From contig NZ_FOVC01000002.1 of assembly GCF_900115045.1 (NCBI RefSeq), forward strand, positions 372,001 to 436,000: 64,000 nucleotides of DNA, read 5' to 3'. Origin of the DNA: Izhakiella capsodis. Its GTDB lineage: Bacteria > Pseudomonadota > Gammaproteobacteria > Enterobacterales > Enterobacteriaceae. The notes beneath the pieces were generated by a model, which was given only the letters and a program-made list of their open reading frames with translations, was not told where the DNA came from and did not search any database. The number at the start of each line of letters is the position of its first letter. Position 1 is the first letter of the stretch. This document shows positions 44,558-55,182 of this stretch, in pieces. The translations under genes and the position numbers were made by a program.

Positions 44558-45162
44558 TGGCCGACCACGACGAACATATCATCTGGCACGCCCATCTGGT
44601 AACGCGTGCCGGGCGTGAGGCGAGGCATGGACACAAAGGTGCGGTGCTGTGGTTCACCGGCCTTTCCGGTTCGGGCAAATCGACGGTCGCTGGTGCATTG
44701 GAGCAGGCGCTACATCAGCGGGGAGTCAGCACTTATCTGCTCGATGGTGACAATGTGCGACATGGACTGTGCCGCGATCTTGGCTTCAGCGATAGCGATC
44801 GGAAAGAAAACATTCGCCGGGTCGGTGAAGTGGCGAAGCTGATGGTTGATGCCGGGCTTATCGTGTTAACCGCGTTTATATCTCCGCACCGTGAAGAGCG
44901 GCAAATGGTGCGAACCATGTTAGGAGTGGAGTGCTTTATCGAAGTGTACGTCGATACGCCGCTGGCTATCTGCGAAAGCCGGGATCCAAAGGGACTCTAT
45001 AAAAAAGCCCGTTCAGGGGAACTGAAAAATTTCACCGGTATCGATAGCATCTATGAAGCGCCTCTGGCACCAGAAATTCACCTGGATGGACAACAATTGG
45101 TAACAATATTAACACTTCAGTTATTAGATCTGTTACATAAGCACGATATTATCAGCTCCTGA
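44557..45162 (+). CDS. cysC: Adenylylsulfate kinase CysC
   Basis: CysC phosphorylates APS at the 3' position to PAPS. It has 201 residues as in E. coli. The P-loop is [14 protein letters not shown]; the APS-binding stretch includes [26 protein letters not shown], of which the first part contains the conserved Asp and Arg; the lid region [20 protein letters not shown] follows. Start overlaps the cysN stop, so coupled translation is expected. Last gene of cysGDNC. Confidence 0.97.
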   Translation: MADHDEHIIWHAHLVTRAGREARHGHKGAVLWFTGLSGSGKSTVAGALEQALHQRGVSTYLLDGDNVRHGLCRDLGFSDSDRKENIRRVGEVAKLMVDAGLIVLTAFISPHREERQMVRTMLGVECFIEVYVDTPLAICESRDPKGLYKKARSGELKNFTGIDSIYEAPLAPEIHLDGQQLVTILTLQLLDLLHKHDIISS

Positions 45163-45217
45163 AAAAGCGCGGATGAACGCCATAGAGCGTACCGAAACAA
45201 GCGTCAACAGGATATTT

Positions 45218-45538
45218 ATGCAAAACGTTCCCCCCATGCTGGCTCGTAAAAATGAACGTGAGCAGGATGAGCCTTCCTGGTCCTTCCCCGGTATCGTGAC
45301 TGGCTTTGCCGCGTACTGGTTTGCGTTTGCTATCCCTTTTGTGAAGTACGGCGCTAACGTTCTGTTCTTCTTTCTCTATACCTGGCCTTTCTTCCTGGCG
45401 TTGCTACCGGTTTCCATGCTGATTGGCATCGTTGTTAGCTACATGCTGCGTGATAAATTTTTCTGGATGGCGATTATCACGCTGGCTTTAGTCATCTGCC
45501 TGTTCCTGATGTTATTTACTTTTATCTCCGGTTGGTAG
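45218..45538 (+). CDS. ygbE: YgbE family (DUF3561) inner membrane protein
   Basis: A 106-residue membrane protein with three predicted helices (from GFAAYWFAFAIPFVKYG; FFFLYTWPFFLALLPVSMLIG; WMAIITLALVICLFLMLF). It matches E. coli YgbE, whose function is unknown. The start is set at ATG 45218, seven bases after AGGA; an in-frame ATG at 45173 would add 15 polar residues. It sits between cysC and ftsB as in E. coli. About 180 non-coding bases follow it. Confidence 0.88.
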   Translation: MQNVPPMLARKNEREQDEPSWSFPGIVTGFAAYWFAFAIPFVKYGANVLFFFLYTWPFFLALLPVSMLIGIVVSYMLRDKFFWMAIITLALVICLFLMLFTFISGW

Positions 45539-45716
45539 CCCGGCCATGCACACGCCAGTAGTGAAACAGATTCTGGTGTGACCAAACATGTCCTGTGTCC
45601 TGATGAAACCACGGTAAGAAGCATAAGAAGCCTGCGTTGTTGTCGGCATTTTTGCTGGCAGAGTGGAGTCTGACTGAAAGTTATGGGATGATTAGGCCGT
45701 TTTTCAGGGGATGGGA

Positions 45717-46037
45717 ATGGGAAAACTGACACTGTTACTACTGGTTTTACTCGGTTGGCTGCAATATTCACTCTGGCTGGGTAAAAACGGTATTCATGAT
45801 TATACACGGGTTAAAGACGATGTTGCGTTGCAGCAAGCCAGCAATGGCAAGCTGAAATTACGTAACGATCGCCTGTTTGCGGAAATCGACGATCTTAATG
45901 ATGGTACAGAAGCCATTGAAGAGCGCGCGCGCGATGAGCTAGGCATGATTAAACCCGGCGAAACCTTTTACCGGCTAGTGCCGGAACCGAACCGGCGCAA
46001 TACGACGCAGTCCGGCTCTGCGACTCAACACCCCTGA
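45717..46037 (+). CDS. ftsB: Cell division protein FtsB
   Basis: FtsB is a bitopic protein that forms the FtsQ-FtsB-FtsL complex of the divisome and helps switch on septal peptidoglycan synthesis. The N-terminal membrane helix is [20 protein letters not shown]; a periplasmic coiled coil follows (about 30-70) and the FtsQ-binding C-terminal part includes ETFYRLVPE. The ATG at 45717 is six bases after CAGGGG and gives the conserved MGKLTLL start, better than the ATG at 45711. 106 residues. First gene of ftsB-ispD-ispF-truD. Confidence 0.95.
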   Translation: MGKLTLLLLVLLGWLQYSLWLGKNGIHDYTRVKDDVALQQASNGKLKLRNDRLFAEIDDLNDGTEAIEERARDELGMIKPGETFYRLVPEPNRRNTTQSGSATQHP

Positions 46038-46041
46038 ACAT

Positions 46042-46761
46042 ATGATGAGTAATGGCGCATCCTCCCCGGATATCATTGCCGTAGTGCCTGCTGCCGGGAT
46101 TGGCAGCCGGATGCAATCCTCTTTCCCCAAGCAGTTTCTCACCATCGGCCAGCAAACCATCCTTGAGCATACGTTGGCACCGTTATTGAACCACGTGCGC
46201 ATACGTAAGGTTATCGTCGTACTGGGTGCGGACGATGACAAATTTACCGGATTGGCAGTCAGCAGGCACCCACGAGTCATAACCGTCACCGGCGGAGGAC
46301 AGCGTGCCGAGTCGGTGATGGCCGGTTTACAGGCAGCCCGCGGTGTTCATTGGGTATTGGTACATGATGCCGCTCGTCCGTGCTTGCATCCTGATGATTT
46401 AACGCGTTTGCTGGCGATCACTGCAACCAGTAAGGTGGGCGGCATTCTGGCGGCGCCAGTTCGTGACACGATGAAGCGCGCTGAGTGGGGGCGAGATGCA
46501 GTGGCCCACAGCGTTGAGCGTGAGGGCCTATGGCACGCGCTCACCCCGCAATTGTTTCCGCTGGAGTTGTTGCGCCAGTGTTTAGACCGGGCGTTGCGGG
46601 AAGGCGTCACTATTACTGATGAAGCTTCCGCGCTGGAATATTGTGGCTATCATCCAGAACTTGTGGTCGGACGCAGCGATAACATAAAGGTTACCCGACC
46701 GGAAGACCTGGCGCTGGCGGCTTTTTTTCTCACTCAATTACACAATAAGGAAAACGCATAG
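46042..46761 (+). CDS. ispD: 2-C-methyl-D-erythritol 4-phosphate cytidylyltransferase IspD
   Basis: IspD joins CTP to methylerythritol 4-phosphate in the MEP isoprenoid pathway. The 239-residue protein has the nucleotide loop [11 protein letters not shown], the [13 protein letters not shown] motif and [22 protein letters not shown] is also conserved. Either of two adjacent ATGs (46042, 46045) could be used. Starts 4 bases after ftsB stop and overlaps ispF by one base. Confidence 0.96.
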   Translation: MMSNGASSPDIIAVVPAAGIGSRMQSSFPKQFLTIGQQTILEHTLAPLLNHVRIRKVIVVLGADDDKFTGLAVSRHPRVITVTGGGQRAESVMAGLQAARGVHWVLVHDAARPCLHPDDLTRLLAITATSKVGGILAAPVRDTMKRAEWGRDAVAHSVEREGLWHALTPQLFPLELLRQCLDRALREGVTITDEASALEYCGYHPELVVGRSDNIKVTRPEDLALAAFFLTQLHNKENA

Positions 46762-47240
46762 TGCGTATCGGTCACGGTTTTGATGTCCATGCTTTTGGTG
46801 GCGAAGGCCCGCTGGTGATTGGCGGTGTACGTATTCCCTACGATCGTGGACTGCTGGCGCATTCAGATGGCGACGTTGCGCTGCATGCGTTGACTGATGC
46901 GCTGCTCGGCGCAGCGGCGTTGGGTGATATCGGTAAACTATTTCCGGACAACGACGCCGCATACAAAGGGGCTGACAGCAGGGAATTACTGCGTCAGGCA
47001 TGGCATAAAATTCAGCAGAAGGGCTGGTGCATTGGCAATGTCGACATCACTATTATCGCTCAGGCGCCCAAAATGCTACCGCATATCGCCCAGATGCGCG
47101 TGAATATTGCCGAGGATTTAGCGATTCATATGGAAGAGGTGAATGTTAAAGCTACGACTACCGAAAAGCTCGGCTTTACCGGGCGGGGCGAAGGCATTGC
47201 CTGTGAGGCTGTTGCACTTTTGCTTAAAGCAGAAAATTAA
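46761..47240 (+). CDS. ispF: 2-C-methyl-D-erythritol 2,4-cyclodiphosphate synthase IspF
   Basis: IspF cyclises CDP-methylerythritol 2-phosphate with loss of CMP, two steps after IspD. The start is GTG at 46761, overlapping the ispD TAG by one base (TAGTG). The 159-residue protein has the metal-binding GFDVHAF and [17 protein letters not shown] motifs and the C-terminal [16 protein letters not shown]. Overlaps truD by one base (TAATG). Confidence 0.97.
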   Translation: MRIGHGFDVHAFGGEGPLVIGGVRIPYDRGLLAHSDGDVALHALTDALLGAAALGDIGKLFPDNDAAYKGADSRELLRQAWHKIQQKGWCIGNVDITIIAQAPKMLPHIAQMRVNIAEDLAIHMEEVNVKATTTEKLGFTGRGEGIACEAVALLLKAEN

Positions 47241-48280
47241 TGGAAATGCTGAACTGGTTGCACGGTCAGCCGACGGCAAGCGGTGTGATAAAAGCCTGCG
47301 CCGAAGATTTTGTCGTCAAGGAAGATCTTGGCTATCTTCCTGATGGTCACGGTGAACATCTGCTGGTGCGTATCCGTAAAAATGGCTGCAATACCCGCTT
47401 TGTCGCCGATGCGTTAGCAAAATTTGTCGGGGTTCACGCCCGCGACGTTAGCTTCGCCGGAATGAAAGATCGCCATGCCGTTACCGAACAGTGGTTCTGC
47501 CTGCGTATTCCTGGTAAGCAGACTCCTGATATGAATGCGTTCGACCTGGAAGGCTGCGAGGTGCTGGAAAGCGCAAGGCATGAGCGCAAAGTGCGCACGG
47601 GTGCGCTTAAAGGCAATGCCTTTCGCCTGATATTACGCCAAATTTCCGACCGTCAGGCGGTCGACGATCGCCTGCAGCTTATCGCCTGTCAAGGTGCGCC
47701 GAACTACTTCGGCACCCAGCGTTTTGGTCATGGGGGTAATAATTTGCAGCAGGCCATACGCTGGGCGGCGGGCGACATTCGTGTGCGTGAGCGCAATAAA
47801 CGCAGCTTCTATTTATCCGCCGCGCGTAGCGCGTTGTTTAATCAGATAGTCAGCGCCAGGCTGGCGCAGCAAAATAACCTGACAACGGTGATGCCTGGTG
47901 ATGCGTTGCAGCTTAGCGGCCGTGGCAGCTGGTTTATCGCCAATGCCGCAGAGCTGACAGCATTACAGCAGCGTGTCGAGGCCGGCGAGCTACGGGTTAC
48001 CGCATCATTGCCAGGCGACGGTGAGTGGGGAAGCCAGCAGCAGGCGCTGGCGTTTGAACAGCATGCGTTGCAGGATAGAACCTTGTTAATTCAATTGTTA
48101 CAGCAGGAAAGCGTTGATGCAGCGAGGCGGTCGATGTTAATGATGCCGGACAACTTGCGCTGGAACTGGTGGGATGATGTTACCGTTGAATTACAATTTT
48201 GGCTGCCAGCCGGTAGCTTTGCGACCAGCCTGCTGCGGGAAGTTCTGATTTCTCAGGATGGAGCCGATATTGAAGAATAA
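47240..48280 (+). CDS. truD: tRNA pseudouridine(13) synthase TruD
   Basis: TruD makes pseudouridine at position 13 of tRNA-Glu and others. The 346-residue protein (E. coli about 349) has the family motifs FVVKEDLGY near the N-terminus, the catalytic aspartate in [14 protein letters not shown] and NYFGTQRFG, followed by the inserted TRUD domain. Start overlaps the ispF stop. In E. coli surE begins right at the truD end; here 501 bp intervene. Confidence 0.96.
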   Translation: MEMLNWLHGQPTASGVIKACAEDFVVKEDLGYLPDGHGEHLLVRIRKNGCNTRFVADALAKFVGVHARDVSFAGMKDRHAVTEQWFCLRIPGKQTPDMNAFDLEGCEVLESARHERKVRTGALKGNAFRLILRQISDRQAVDDRLQLIACQGAPNYFGTQRFGHGGNNLQQAIRWAAGDIRVRERNKRSFYLSAARSALFNQIVSARLAQQNNLTTVMPGDALQLSGRGSWFIANAAELTALQQRVEAGELRVTASLPGDGEWGSQQQALAFEQHALQDRTLLIQLLQQESVDAARRSMLMMPDNLRWNWWDDVTVELQFWLPAGSFATSLLREVLISQDGADIEE

Positions 48281-48781
48281 ATTCGCAGCTTAACCAGCCG
48301 ACGCTTATCGTTACCAGCGCCAGCCGTTGCTGGCACAATGGCTGCCTGGTTAGCTGATCATCATGCCGGACACGCTATTTACAATCCATGACGTAATGAA
48401 AACGCGCGCCTGAGTGAGGAAAAATTGACTCACTGGGGTCGCAGCCATTATTAACATGATGAGGTAAGCGTATACCAAAGACAGGGGATTGATAAAAATC
48501 GTCGATGTTCACCTGTCCATTCAGGGATAGCTTGTCAGGATTTAAGAACTCAACATCACCATGCACTTGCCTTACGATAACGCGCCAGAAATAAAACGGT
48601 GAAGTAAAACCAGCGGAGTTAACCTGCTAATTTTTGTAACTACAATTAAGCAACTTGCCAGGCTAGAATAGCGCAATCCAACCGATATTCACTGCATATT
48701 TTTTCGTCTGTAAATTCAGGACGGTCAAAGATGAAGTGAGTGAAGTGATGAATTAAATAAAAACAGAAGGTTGTTGCGAGA
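48281..48781. other. 501-bp insert between truD and surE
   Basis: The first part folds: CAGCTTAACCAG (48286-48297) pairs with CTGGTTAGCTG (48346-48356) around an inner stem GCCAGC/GCTGGC (48319-48334). It has no T tail. Further on, the minus strand is open from about 48629 to 48375 with a protein-like reading but no good start. The last 150 bp are AT-rich and probably promote surE. No transposase or repeat ends are seen. Confidence 0.5.
48375..48566 (-). CDS. Hypothetical small ORF or gene remnant
   Basis: The minus strand carries 63 codons from a GTG at 48564-48566 to TAG at 48375-48377; the frame stays open upstream for about 20 more codons (from the TAG near 48630) without an ATG. The reading (including VNIDDFYQSPVFGIRLPHH and ending FHYVMDCK) is not low-complexity and looks protein-like, but I do not recognise it. 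It lies in a 501-bp stretch that interrupts the normally tight truD-surE junction. It may be a remnant of an inserted gene or a small real protein; chance cannot be excluded. Confidence 0.3.
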   Translation of the reverse strand: MHGDVEFLNPDKLSLNGQVNIDDFYQSPVFGIRLPHHVNNGCDPSESIFPHSGARFHYVMDCK

Positions 48782-49540
48782 ATGCGCGTATTACTGAGTA
48801 ATGATGACGGATACCATGCTCCAGGAATTCAGACGCTGGCGGCTGCGCTACGCGCATTCGCGCAGGTTCAGATTGTCGCACCTGACCGTAATCGTAGTGG
48901 TGCATCCAATTCACTGACGCTGGAGATGCCACTCCGGACATTTACTTATCCTGATGGCGGTATCGCTGTGCAAATGGGCACGCCAACCGATTGTGTTTAT
49001 CTGGGAGTCAACGCGCTGATGAAGCCGGCACCCGATATTGTGATTTCCGGTATTAACGCAGGACCCAATCTTGGCGATGACGTACTCTATTCTGGTACTG
49101 TTGCTGCTGCGATGGAAGGGCGACACCTTGGTCTCCCCGCTATCGCCGTTTCGCTGAATGGCCACCAGCATTATGATACTGCCGCTGCGGTGACCTGCCA
49201 GCTGCTATGCGCTCTGACACGCGAGCCGTTACGGACAGGGCGCATTCTAAATGTCAATGTACCCGATCTACCGCTGGATGAAATTAAAGGATTTCGCGTT
49301 ACCCGTTGTGGTTGCCGTCACCCGAGCGATAAGGTTATTCCCCAACAGGATCCGCGGGGTCATACACTTTACTGGATTGGACCGCCGGGTGATAAGCTCG
49401 ACGCGGGGCCAGATACCGATTTTGCCGCCGTTGATGAAGGGTTCGTTTCCGTTACCGCACTTCATGTCGATCTGACCGCGCATGCTGCTCACAATAAGCT
49501 CAGCGATTGGCTGGAACGCGTCGGGGTTATTAACGGATGA
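48782..49540 (+). CDS. surE: 5'/3'-nucleotidase SurE
   Basis: SurE is a metal-dependent phosphatase acting on nucleoside monophosphates and short polyphosphate, linked to stationary-phase survival. The 252-residue protein (E. coli 253) has the metal site [13 protein letters not shown] at the N-terminus, [12 protein letters not shown], and [25 protein letters not shown]. The ATG at 48782 follows GTTGCGAGA, a weak site. Its TGA overlaps the pcm start (ATGA at 49537-49540). Head of the surE-pcm-nlpD-rpoS group. Confidence 0.97.
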   Translation: MRVLLSNDDGYHAPGIQTLAAALRAFAQVQIVAPDRNRSGASNSLTLEMPLRTFTYPDGGIAVQMGTPTDCVYLGVNALMKPAPDIVISGINAGPNLGDDVLYSGTVAAAMEGRHLGLPAIAVSLNGHQHYDTAAAVTCQLLCALTREPLRTGRILNVNVPDLPLDEIKGFRVTRCGCRHPSDKVIPQQDPRGHTLYWIGPPGDKLDAGPDTDFAAVDEGFVSVTALHVDLTAHAAHNKLSDWLERVGVING

Positions 49541-50163
49541 TCACTAAGCGCGTCGACACGCTTCTTGGACTGCTTCGTCAGCAGGGGATTAGCGATGAGC
49601 GCCTGCTGCATGCGATAGAAACGGTCCCGCGTGAAAAGTTTGTCGATGAAGCATTCGAACTCAAGGCTTGGGATAATACGGCACTTCCTATTGGTTCCGG
49701 GCAAACTATTTCCCAGCCTTATATGGTGGCGCGGATGACGGCGCTACTGGAATTGGCCCCGACTGCGCGCGTGCTGGAGATCGGTACGGGGTCCGGCTAT
49801 CAGACTGCCATTCTTGCTCATCTTGTCGACCGCGTATTTTCAGTTGAGCGTATTAAAGGCCTGCAATGGCAGGCGAAGCGCCGCCTTAAGCAGCTTGATT
49901 TACATAACATCTCAACCCGTCATGGAGATGGTTGGAAAGGGTGGCCATCGCGCGGCCCCTTCGATGCGATTATTGTTACTGCCGCGCCGCCGGAGATCCC
50001 ATGCGCCTTGATGGCCCAGTTAAAGGATGATGGCATCATGGTTCTGCCAGTCGGAGAATCCCAGCAGATGCTGAAACGTATTCGTCGCCGTGGAGATGAT
50101 TACGTGATCGATACCATCGAGCCCGTACGCTTTGTGCCGCTGATTCAGGGTGATTTGGCCTGA
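49537..50163 (+). CDS. pcm: Protein-L-isoaspartate O-methyltransferase Pcm
   Basis: Pcm methylates L-isoaspartyl residues in aged proteins, starting their repair. The 208 residues equal E. coli. The SAM methyltransferase motif I is [16 protein letters not shown]; the substrate loop [15 protein letters not shown] and the post-I motif [10 protein letters not shown] are present. The start codon overlaps the surE stop, indicating coupled translation. Confidence 0.97.
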   Translation: MITKRVDTLLGLLRQQGISDERLLHAIETVPREKFVDEAFELKAWDNTALPIGSGQTISQPYMVARMTALLELAPTARVLEIGTGSGYQTAILAHLVDRVFSVERIKGLQWQAKRRLKQLDLHNISTRHGDGWKGWPSRGPFDAIIVTAAPPEIPCALMAQLKDDGIMVLPVGESQQMLKRIRRRGDDYVIDTIEPVRFVPLIQGDLA

Positions 50164-50315
50164 TATTAAGATAGAAACTCGCGACATCATTTGGTCACAA
50201 CTGATTTATAGCGCCTTTAGATTGATATTGTTACTATTCCGCTTAGTTTGTGAAACCGGTCGGTATTGACACGCCAATGTTTCATCGTCAACGTTTTGTT
50301 GCCATGGGGGATTTA

Positions 50316-51473
50316 ATGAGCACTGGAAGTCCAGTTTTCACCTTACGCCGTCTTGCTGCGATTTCCTTGATAGGTATGGGGTTGGCAGGTTGCACCAGTA
50401 ACAGCACGCCGGCGCCAATAAGTTCAGTCAATGACAATAATAGCAGCGGTATGACCGGCGGCGGTACGGCGGTTAGCAATCAGCCAAATGGGGGAGGGGC
50501 CAGTCCGCAGGGCGTCAGCGAGGCGGTGCCGACTCAGGGCGGCGGTATGATAATACAACAACCGTCGTCAACTAATCAGCCGGTCCAGTCGGGAGCAATG
50601 ACTCAACCTGCTCGTTCTCCTGCGAGCGCTGACGTACAGATGAGAAATGGTCATATTATTTACAATCGTGCTTATGAGAATATTCCGAAAGGTAGCTATA
50701 ACGGTCAGACTTATACCGTAAAGCATGGCGATACTTTGTTCTATATCGCCTGGATTACTGGCAATGATTTTCGCGACCTGGCGCAACGTAATAATATCGC
50801 TGCGCCCTACAGCCTGACGGTTGGGCAGCAATTACAGGTAGGTAATGGTAAGGGTGGAACTATCACGGGTGGTAATGAAATTACTGCTGCCGATGCGACG
50901 TCAAGTAGTGCTAATACGCTTATCCCGGGTGTAAAAACGAACCCAACCGCTGTTGCGCGGCAACCTGTTATTACGTATTCTGATGATTCAGGCGAATCAG
51001 ATGGTAGCAAAATGTTACCATTATCCGGTGCAAAAGTTGCTTCGACAACTGCACCGGCAGCCGTACCGACAGCCAGTAGTTCAGCTCTAGGTTCAGCCCC
51101 AGTCACTACATGGCGCTGGCCAGCCGACGGAAAAGTTATTGATAACTTCTCTGCTTCGGAGGGAGGCAATAAGGGGATTGATATTACTGGCACGCGTGGA
51201 CAACCTATTTACGCAACCGCTGCAGGGCGTGTTGTGTATGCAGGAAACGCGCTGCGTGGATACGGTAATCTGATCATCATCAAGCATAATGATGATTACC
51301 TGAGTGCCTATGCCCATAACGACACTATGCTGGTGCATGAACAACAACAAGTTCAGGCGGGGCAAAAAATAGCGACTATGGGTAGCACGGGCACCAGTTC
51401 TGTAAGATTGCATTTTGAAATTCGTTACAAGGGGAAATCCGTAAACCCGTTGCGCTTTTTGCCGCAGCGATAA
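50316..51473 (+). CDS. nlpD: Murein hydrolase activator NlpD (lipoprotein)
   Basis: NlpD is an outer-membrane lipoprotein that activates the amidase AmiC at the septum (amiC is also in this window). The ATG at 50316 follows GGGGG and gives 385 residues with lipobox LAGC (Cys26). A variable Ser/Gly/Pro/Gln-rich linker precedes a LysM domain (about 140-190; [20 protein letters not shown]); the C-terminal LytM domain (about 275-380) lacks the usual zinc ligands, for example NKGIDI in place of an HxGxD motif, as in other NlpD activators. The main rpoS promoter of enterics lies inside nlpD, so it probably does here too. Confidence 0.95.
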   Translation: MSTGSPVFTLRRLAAISLIGMGLAGCTSNSTPAPISSVNDNNSSGMTGGGTAVSNQPNGGGASPQGVSEAVPTQGGGMIIQQPSSTNQPVQSGAMTQPARSPASADVQMRNGHIIYNRAYENIPKGSYNGQTYTVKHGDTLFYIAWITGNDFRDLAQRNNIAAPYSLTVGQQLQVGNGKGGTITGGNEITAADATSSSANTLIPGVKTNPTAVARQPVITYSDDSGESDGSKMLPLSGAKVASTTAPAAVPTASSSALGSAPVTTWRWPADGKVIDNFSASEGGNKGIDITGTRGQPIYATAAGRVVYAGNALRGYGNLIIIKHNDDYLSAYAHNDTMLVHEQQQVQAGQKIATMGSTGTSSVRLHFEIRYKGKSVNPLRFLPQR

Positions 51474-51524
51474 TCTGGCAGAACCTTGGTGTTCTGCCCC
51501 AGGTATAACGGGCAGGAGCCGCTC

Positions 51525-52517
51525 ATGAGCCAGAATCCACTGAAAGTAAACGAGTTACATGAAAATGCGGAGTTCGACGAAAACGTATCTGAGGTTTTTG
51601 ACGAGAAGGAACTTGTTGAAAGTGAGTCTGGCGATAATGATTTAGCAGAAGAAGAATTATTGTCACAGGGTGCGACGCAGCGAGTCCTGGATGCGACGCA
51701 GCTCTATCTCGGAGAAATTGGTTATTCACCTCTTTTGACGGCGGAAGAAGAAGTGTTTTTTGCCCGCCGAGCTCTCCGGGGAGACGTGCCATCAAGGCGC
51801 CGTATGATTGAGAGTAACCTGCGGCTGGTGGTGAAAATTGCCCGTCGTTACAGTAACCGTGGTCTGGCCCTGTTGGATCTTATCGAAGAGGGAAATCTCG
51901 GTCTGATCCGCGCCGTTGAAAAGTTCGATCCTGAACGCGGTTTCCGCTTCTCAACGTACGCTACCTGGTGGATCCGCCAGACAATCGAACGGGCGATTAT
52001 GAATCAGACCCGAACGATACGTCTGCCGATTCACATCGTTAAAGAATTAAATGTTTATCTGCGTACCGCGCGTGAACTGTCGCACAAACTCGATCATGAG
52101 CCAAGCGCAGAAGAGATAGCCGTGAAGCTTGATAAACCGGTTGATGATGTCAGCCGCATGCTGCGTCTGAATGAACGAATTACTTCTGTTGATACGCCTT
52201 TAGGCGGTGATTCTGAGAAAGCGCTATTGGATATTCTGGCCGATGAGAAAGATAACGGTCCAGAGGATACCACTCAGGGCGATGATATAAAGCAGAGTAT
52301 CGTTAAGTGGTTGTTCGAACTTAATGCCAAGCAGCGAGAAGTGTTGGCACGTCGCTTCGGTCTGTTGGGCTATGAAGCCGCAACGCTGGAGGATGTGGGG
52401 CGTGAAATCGGTCTGACGCGCGAGCGCGTTCGTCAGATTCAGGTTGAAGGACTGCGCCGTCTGCGTGAGATTTTGCAGACCCAGGGTCTCAGCATTGAAG
52501 CGTTGTTTCGCGATTAA
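51525..52517 (+). CDS. rpoS: RNA polymerase sigma factor RpoS
   Basis: RpoS directs general stress and stationary-phase transcription. The 330 residues equal E. coli. Visible are region 1.2 ([19 protein letters not shown]), region 2 with [18 protein letters not shown] and [17 protein letters not shown] (2.3-2.4), region 3, and the 4.2 helix-turn-helix in [19 protein letters not shown]. The ATG at 51525 is six bases after AGGAG. The frame is open back to 51486, but the conserved [11 protein letters not shown] start is preferred. A strong terminator follows at 52531. Confidence 0.98.
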   Translation: MSQNPLKVNELHENAEFDENVSEVFDEKELVESESGDNDLAEEELLSQGATQRVLDATQLYLGEIGYSPLLTAEEEVFFARRALRGDVPSRRRMIESNLRLVVKIARRYSNRGLALLDLIEEGNLGLIRAVEKFDPERGFRFSTYATWWIRQTIERAIMNQTRTIRLPIHIVKELNVYLRTARELSHKLDHEPSAEEIAVKLDKPVDDVSRMLRLNERITSVDTPLGGDSEKALLDILADEKDNGPEDTTQGDDIKQSIVKWLFELNAKQREVLARRFGLLGYEAATLEDVGREIGLTRERVRQIQVEGLRRLREILQTQGLSIEALFRD

Positions 52518-52530
52518 GCTTGTTGAACGT

Positions 52531-52563
52531 AAAAACGGTGGCTGAATGGCCACCGTTTTTTTT
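52531..52563. terminator. Bidirectional terminator between rpoS and mutS
   Basis: A perfect 12-bp stem, AAAAACGGTGGC with GCCACCGTTTTT around a 6-base loop, with T8 on the plus strand and A-run/T5 on the minus strand. It lies between the convergent rpoS and mutS stops and can end both transcripts. Confidence 0.9.
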
Positions 52564-52626
52564 GTCATAAGAAAATGTATGAAGCCAGAGCGGCGCCGTT
52601 ATCTGCGTCGCCGCGAGAACAAAAAA

Positions 52627-55182
52627 TCAGACCAGTGACTTAAGGCGATAAATCCACTCCAGCGCCTGACGTGGTGAAAGTGAATCGGCGTCCAGTGATT
52701 GCAGTGCTTCCAGCGCTGGTGAGGTATCCTCTATCATCAGCTGCATTTGTGCACCTTCGATGGAGGTGGCCACACCGCTACCTGAAAGCGTTTCAAGTTC
52801 GCGCAGTTTCTGACGCGCCCGCTTAATGACCTCTTTTGGTACTCCGGCCAGCGCCGCTACAGCCAGGCCGTAGCTTTTGCTGGCGGCACCATCCTGCACG
52901 CTATGCATAAAAGCAATGGTATCACCGTGCTCAACTGCATCCAGATGAATATTGGCTACGCCGCTGAGGTTTTCTGACAAGGTCGTCAGCTCAAAATAGT
53001 GTGTGGCAAATAGCGTCATTGCCTTGATGCTGTTCGTCAGGTTTTCGGCACAGGACCAGGCGAGCGCCAGGCCATCGTAAGTCGATGTGCCGCGTCCGAT
53101 TTCATCCATCAATACCAGACTGAATTCGCTTGCGTTATGCAAAATATTCGCTGTCTCAGTCATCTCGACCATGAAGGTGGAGCGGCCTGAGGCCAGATCG
53201 TCAGCGGCACCGATACGGGTGAATATGCGATCGACCGGACCGATTGTGGCAGCGGCTGCCGGAACATAGCTGCCCACATATGCCATGAGCACGATCAGTG
53301 CTGTCTGGCGCATATAAGTACTTTTGCCGCCCATATTAGGTCCGGTGATGATCAGCATTCGACGTTGTGGTGAGAGTTGTACCGGATTGGCGATAAATGG
53401 CTCTTTCAGCACCTGTTCGACCACAGGATGACGACCGTCGGTTATTTGTATCCCCGGCTTATCAACCAGCGTAGGCCTCACGTAGTTCAGCGTCCAGGCA
53501 CGCTCAGCAAGATTGCTCAGCACGTCGAGTTCTGCCAGCGCAGCGGCGCTGTGTTGCAACGCTTCAAGATGCGGCAGTAGCAGATCGAAAAGTTGATCAT
53601 ACAGGCGTTTTTCCAGCGCGAGCGCTTTACTTTTCGACGTCAGAACCTTGTCTTCATATTCTTTAAGCTCTGGAATAATATAGCGTTCTGCATTTTTTAG
53701 CGTCTGGCGGCGCACGTAATGAATGGGCACAAGGTGGCTTTGACCACGGCTGACCTGTAAGTAATAACCGTGAATAGCGTTATAGCCAACCTTCAGCGTA
53801 TCAATACTCAGCTTTTCACGCTCGCGTATTTCCAGCTTGTCGAGGTAGTCAGTTGCACCATCGGCCAGCGCCCGCCAGTCATCCAGCTCTGCGTTATAAC
53901 CTTGTGCAATCACACCACCGTCCCTGACAAGCACTGGCGGTGCTTCAACAACGGCGCGCTCCAGCAGCGCACATAACTCGGTAAATTCGCCAATTTGGTG
54001 TTGTAGCTTTTGCAGGTGGGCTACCTGAGATGACGCAAGCAACTGGTTCAGTTGTGGAAGTTGCTGAAAGGCGTGACGCATACGAGCCAGATCGCGTGGA
54101 CGAGCGCTGCGTAATGCCAGCCGCGCAATAATACGCTCCAGATCGCCGATCTGGCGCAGCACTGGTTGCAGCTCGGCGCTTAGATTCTGCAGCTCACCAA
54201 TACTTTGCTGGCGATTATTCAGCGTGGTAATATCGCGCACCGGCTGATGCAGCCAGCGCTTTAACATCCGGCTACCCATTGGCGTCACCGTACGGTCAAT
54301 GACCGCCGCCAGTGTATTCTCTCCGCTGCCGGAAAGGTTCAGAGAAATTTCCAGATTGCGACGAGTCGCTGCATCCATTATCACCGAATCAGAGAGTCGA
54401 TCCATTGTGAGACTGCGAATATGAGGCAGAGAGGTACGCTGAGTATCTTTAACATATTGCAGCAGGCACCCCGCAGCTCTTAGTGCCAGAGTCGCGTTTT
54501 CTACGCCGAAACCCGTCAGATCGCGGGTGCCAAATTGCAGGTTTAACTGCTGGCGTGCCGTGTCGATTTCAAATTCCCACAGCGGTCGTCGGCGCATACC
54601 ACGGCGATCTTCAATCAGTTGTTTGCTGGAAAACTCTTCAGGATAGAGAATCTCCGCTGGATTAGTCCGTTGCAGCTCAGCTGCCATACTTTCTTCATCT
54701 GCGGGTTCAGTCAGGCGAAAGCGACCTGAGCCAATATCCAGGGTTGCGTAACCGAATCTCTGGCCGCTTTGCCAGATTGCGGCCAGTAAGTTATCCTGGC
54801 GCTCTTGCAGCAACGCTTCGTCGCTGATAGTTCCAGGCGTGACGATGCGGACTACTTTGCGCTCGACCGGACCTTTACTGAGGGCAGGATCACCTATTTG
54901 TTCGCAAATGGCGACGGATTCGCCTAACTGAACCAGTCTGGCAAGATAGTTTTCAACTGCATGATGTGGCACGCCGGCCATAGGTATGGGCTGGCCTGCT
55001 GAGGCGCCGCGCTTAGTGAGTGAGATTTCCAGTAGCTGTGAAGCTCGCTTAGCATCGTCGTAGAACAGCTCATAAAAATCGCCCATACGATAAAAGAGCA
55101 GAATGTCAGGATGTTCCGCTTTTAGCTTTAGGTACTGCTGCATCATTGGGGTGTGGACTTCAATATTCACAACATTACTCAT
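52627..55182 (-). CDS. mutS: DNA mismatch repair protein MutS
   Basis: MutS recognises mismatches and small loops and recruits MutL. The 851-residue protein (E. coli 853) has the mismatch-reading motif GDFYELF near residue 40, connector and lever domains, and the ABC-type ATPase: Walker [14 protein letters not shown], signature [14 protein letters not shown], Walker [17 protein letters not shown] and the ATHYFELT loop. The C-terminal tetramer helix is present. Start [16 protein letters not shown]. It is convergent with rpoS, and its upstream flank begins the gene-poor region. Confidence 0.97.
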   Translation of the reverse strand: MSNVVNIEVHTPMMQQYLKLKAEHPDILLFYRMGDFYELFYDDAKRASQLLEISLTKRGASAGQPIPMAGVPHHAVENYLARLVQLGESVAICEQIGDPALSKGPVERKVVRIVTPGTISDEALLQERQDNLLAAIWQSGQRFGYATLDIGSGRFRLTEPADEESMAAELQRTNPAEILYPEEFSSKQLIEDRRGMRRRPLWEFEIDTARQQLNLQFGTRDLTGFGVENATLALRAAGCLLQYVKDTQRTSLPHIRSLTMDRLSDSVIMDAATRRNLEISLNLSGSGENTLAAVIDRTVTPMGSRMLKRWLHQPVRDITTLNNRQQSIGELQNLSAELQPVLRQIGDLERIIARLALRSARPRDLARMRHAFQQLPQLNQLLASSQVAHLQKLQHQIGEFTELCALLERAVVEAPPVLVRDGGVIAQGYNAELDDWRALADGATDYLDKLEIREREKLSIDTLKVGYNAIHGYYLQVSRGQSHLVPIHYVRRQTLKNAERYIIPELKEYEDKVLTSKSKALALEKRLYDQLFDLLLPHLEALQHSAAALAELDVLSNLAERAWTLNYVRPTLVDKPGIQITDGRHPVVEQVLKEPFIANPVQLSPQRRMLIITGPNMGGKSTYMRQTALIVLMAYVGSYVPAAAATIGPVDRIFTRIGAADDLASGRSTFMVEMTETANILHNASEFSLVLMDEIGRGTSTYDGLALAWSCAENLTNSIKAMTLFATHYFELTTLSENLSGVANIHLDAVEHGDTIAFMHSVQDGAASKSYGLAVAALAGVPKEVIKRARQKLRELETLSGSGVATSIEGAQMQLMIEDTSPALEALQSLDADSLSPRQALEWIYRLKSLV

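Noticed and set aside
48281..48781. ERIC or similar repeat element in the truD-surE gap
   Set aside because: GACTCACTGGGG near 48430 is only a short chance match; the central inverted repeat of ERIC is missing.
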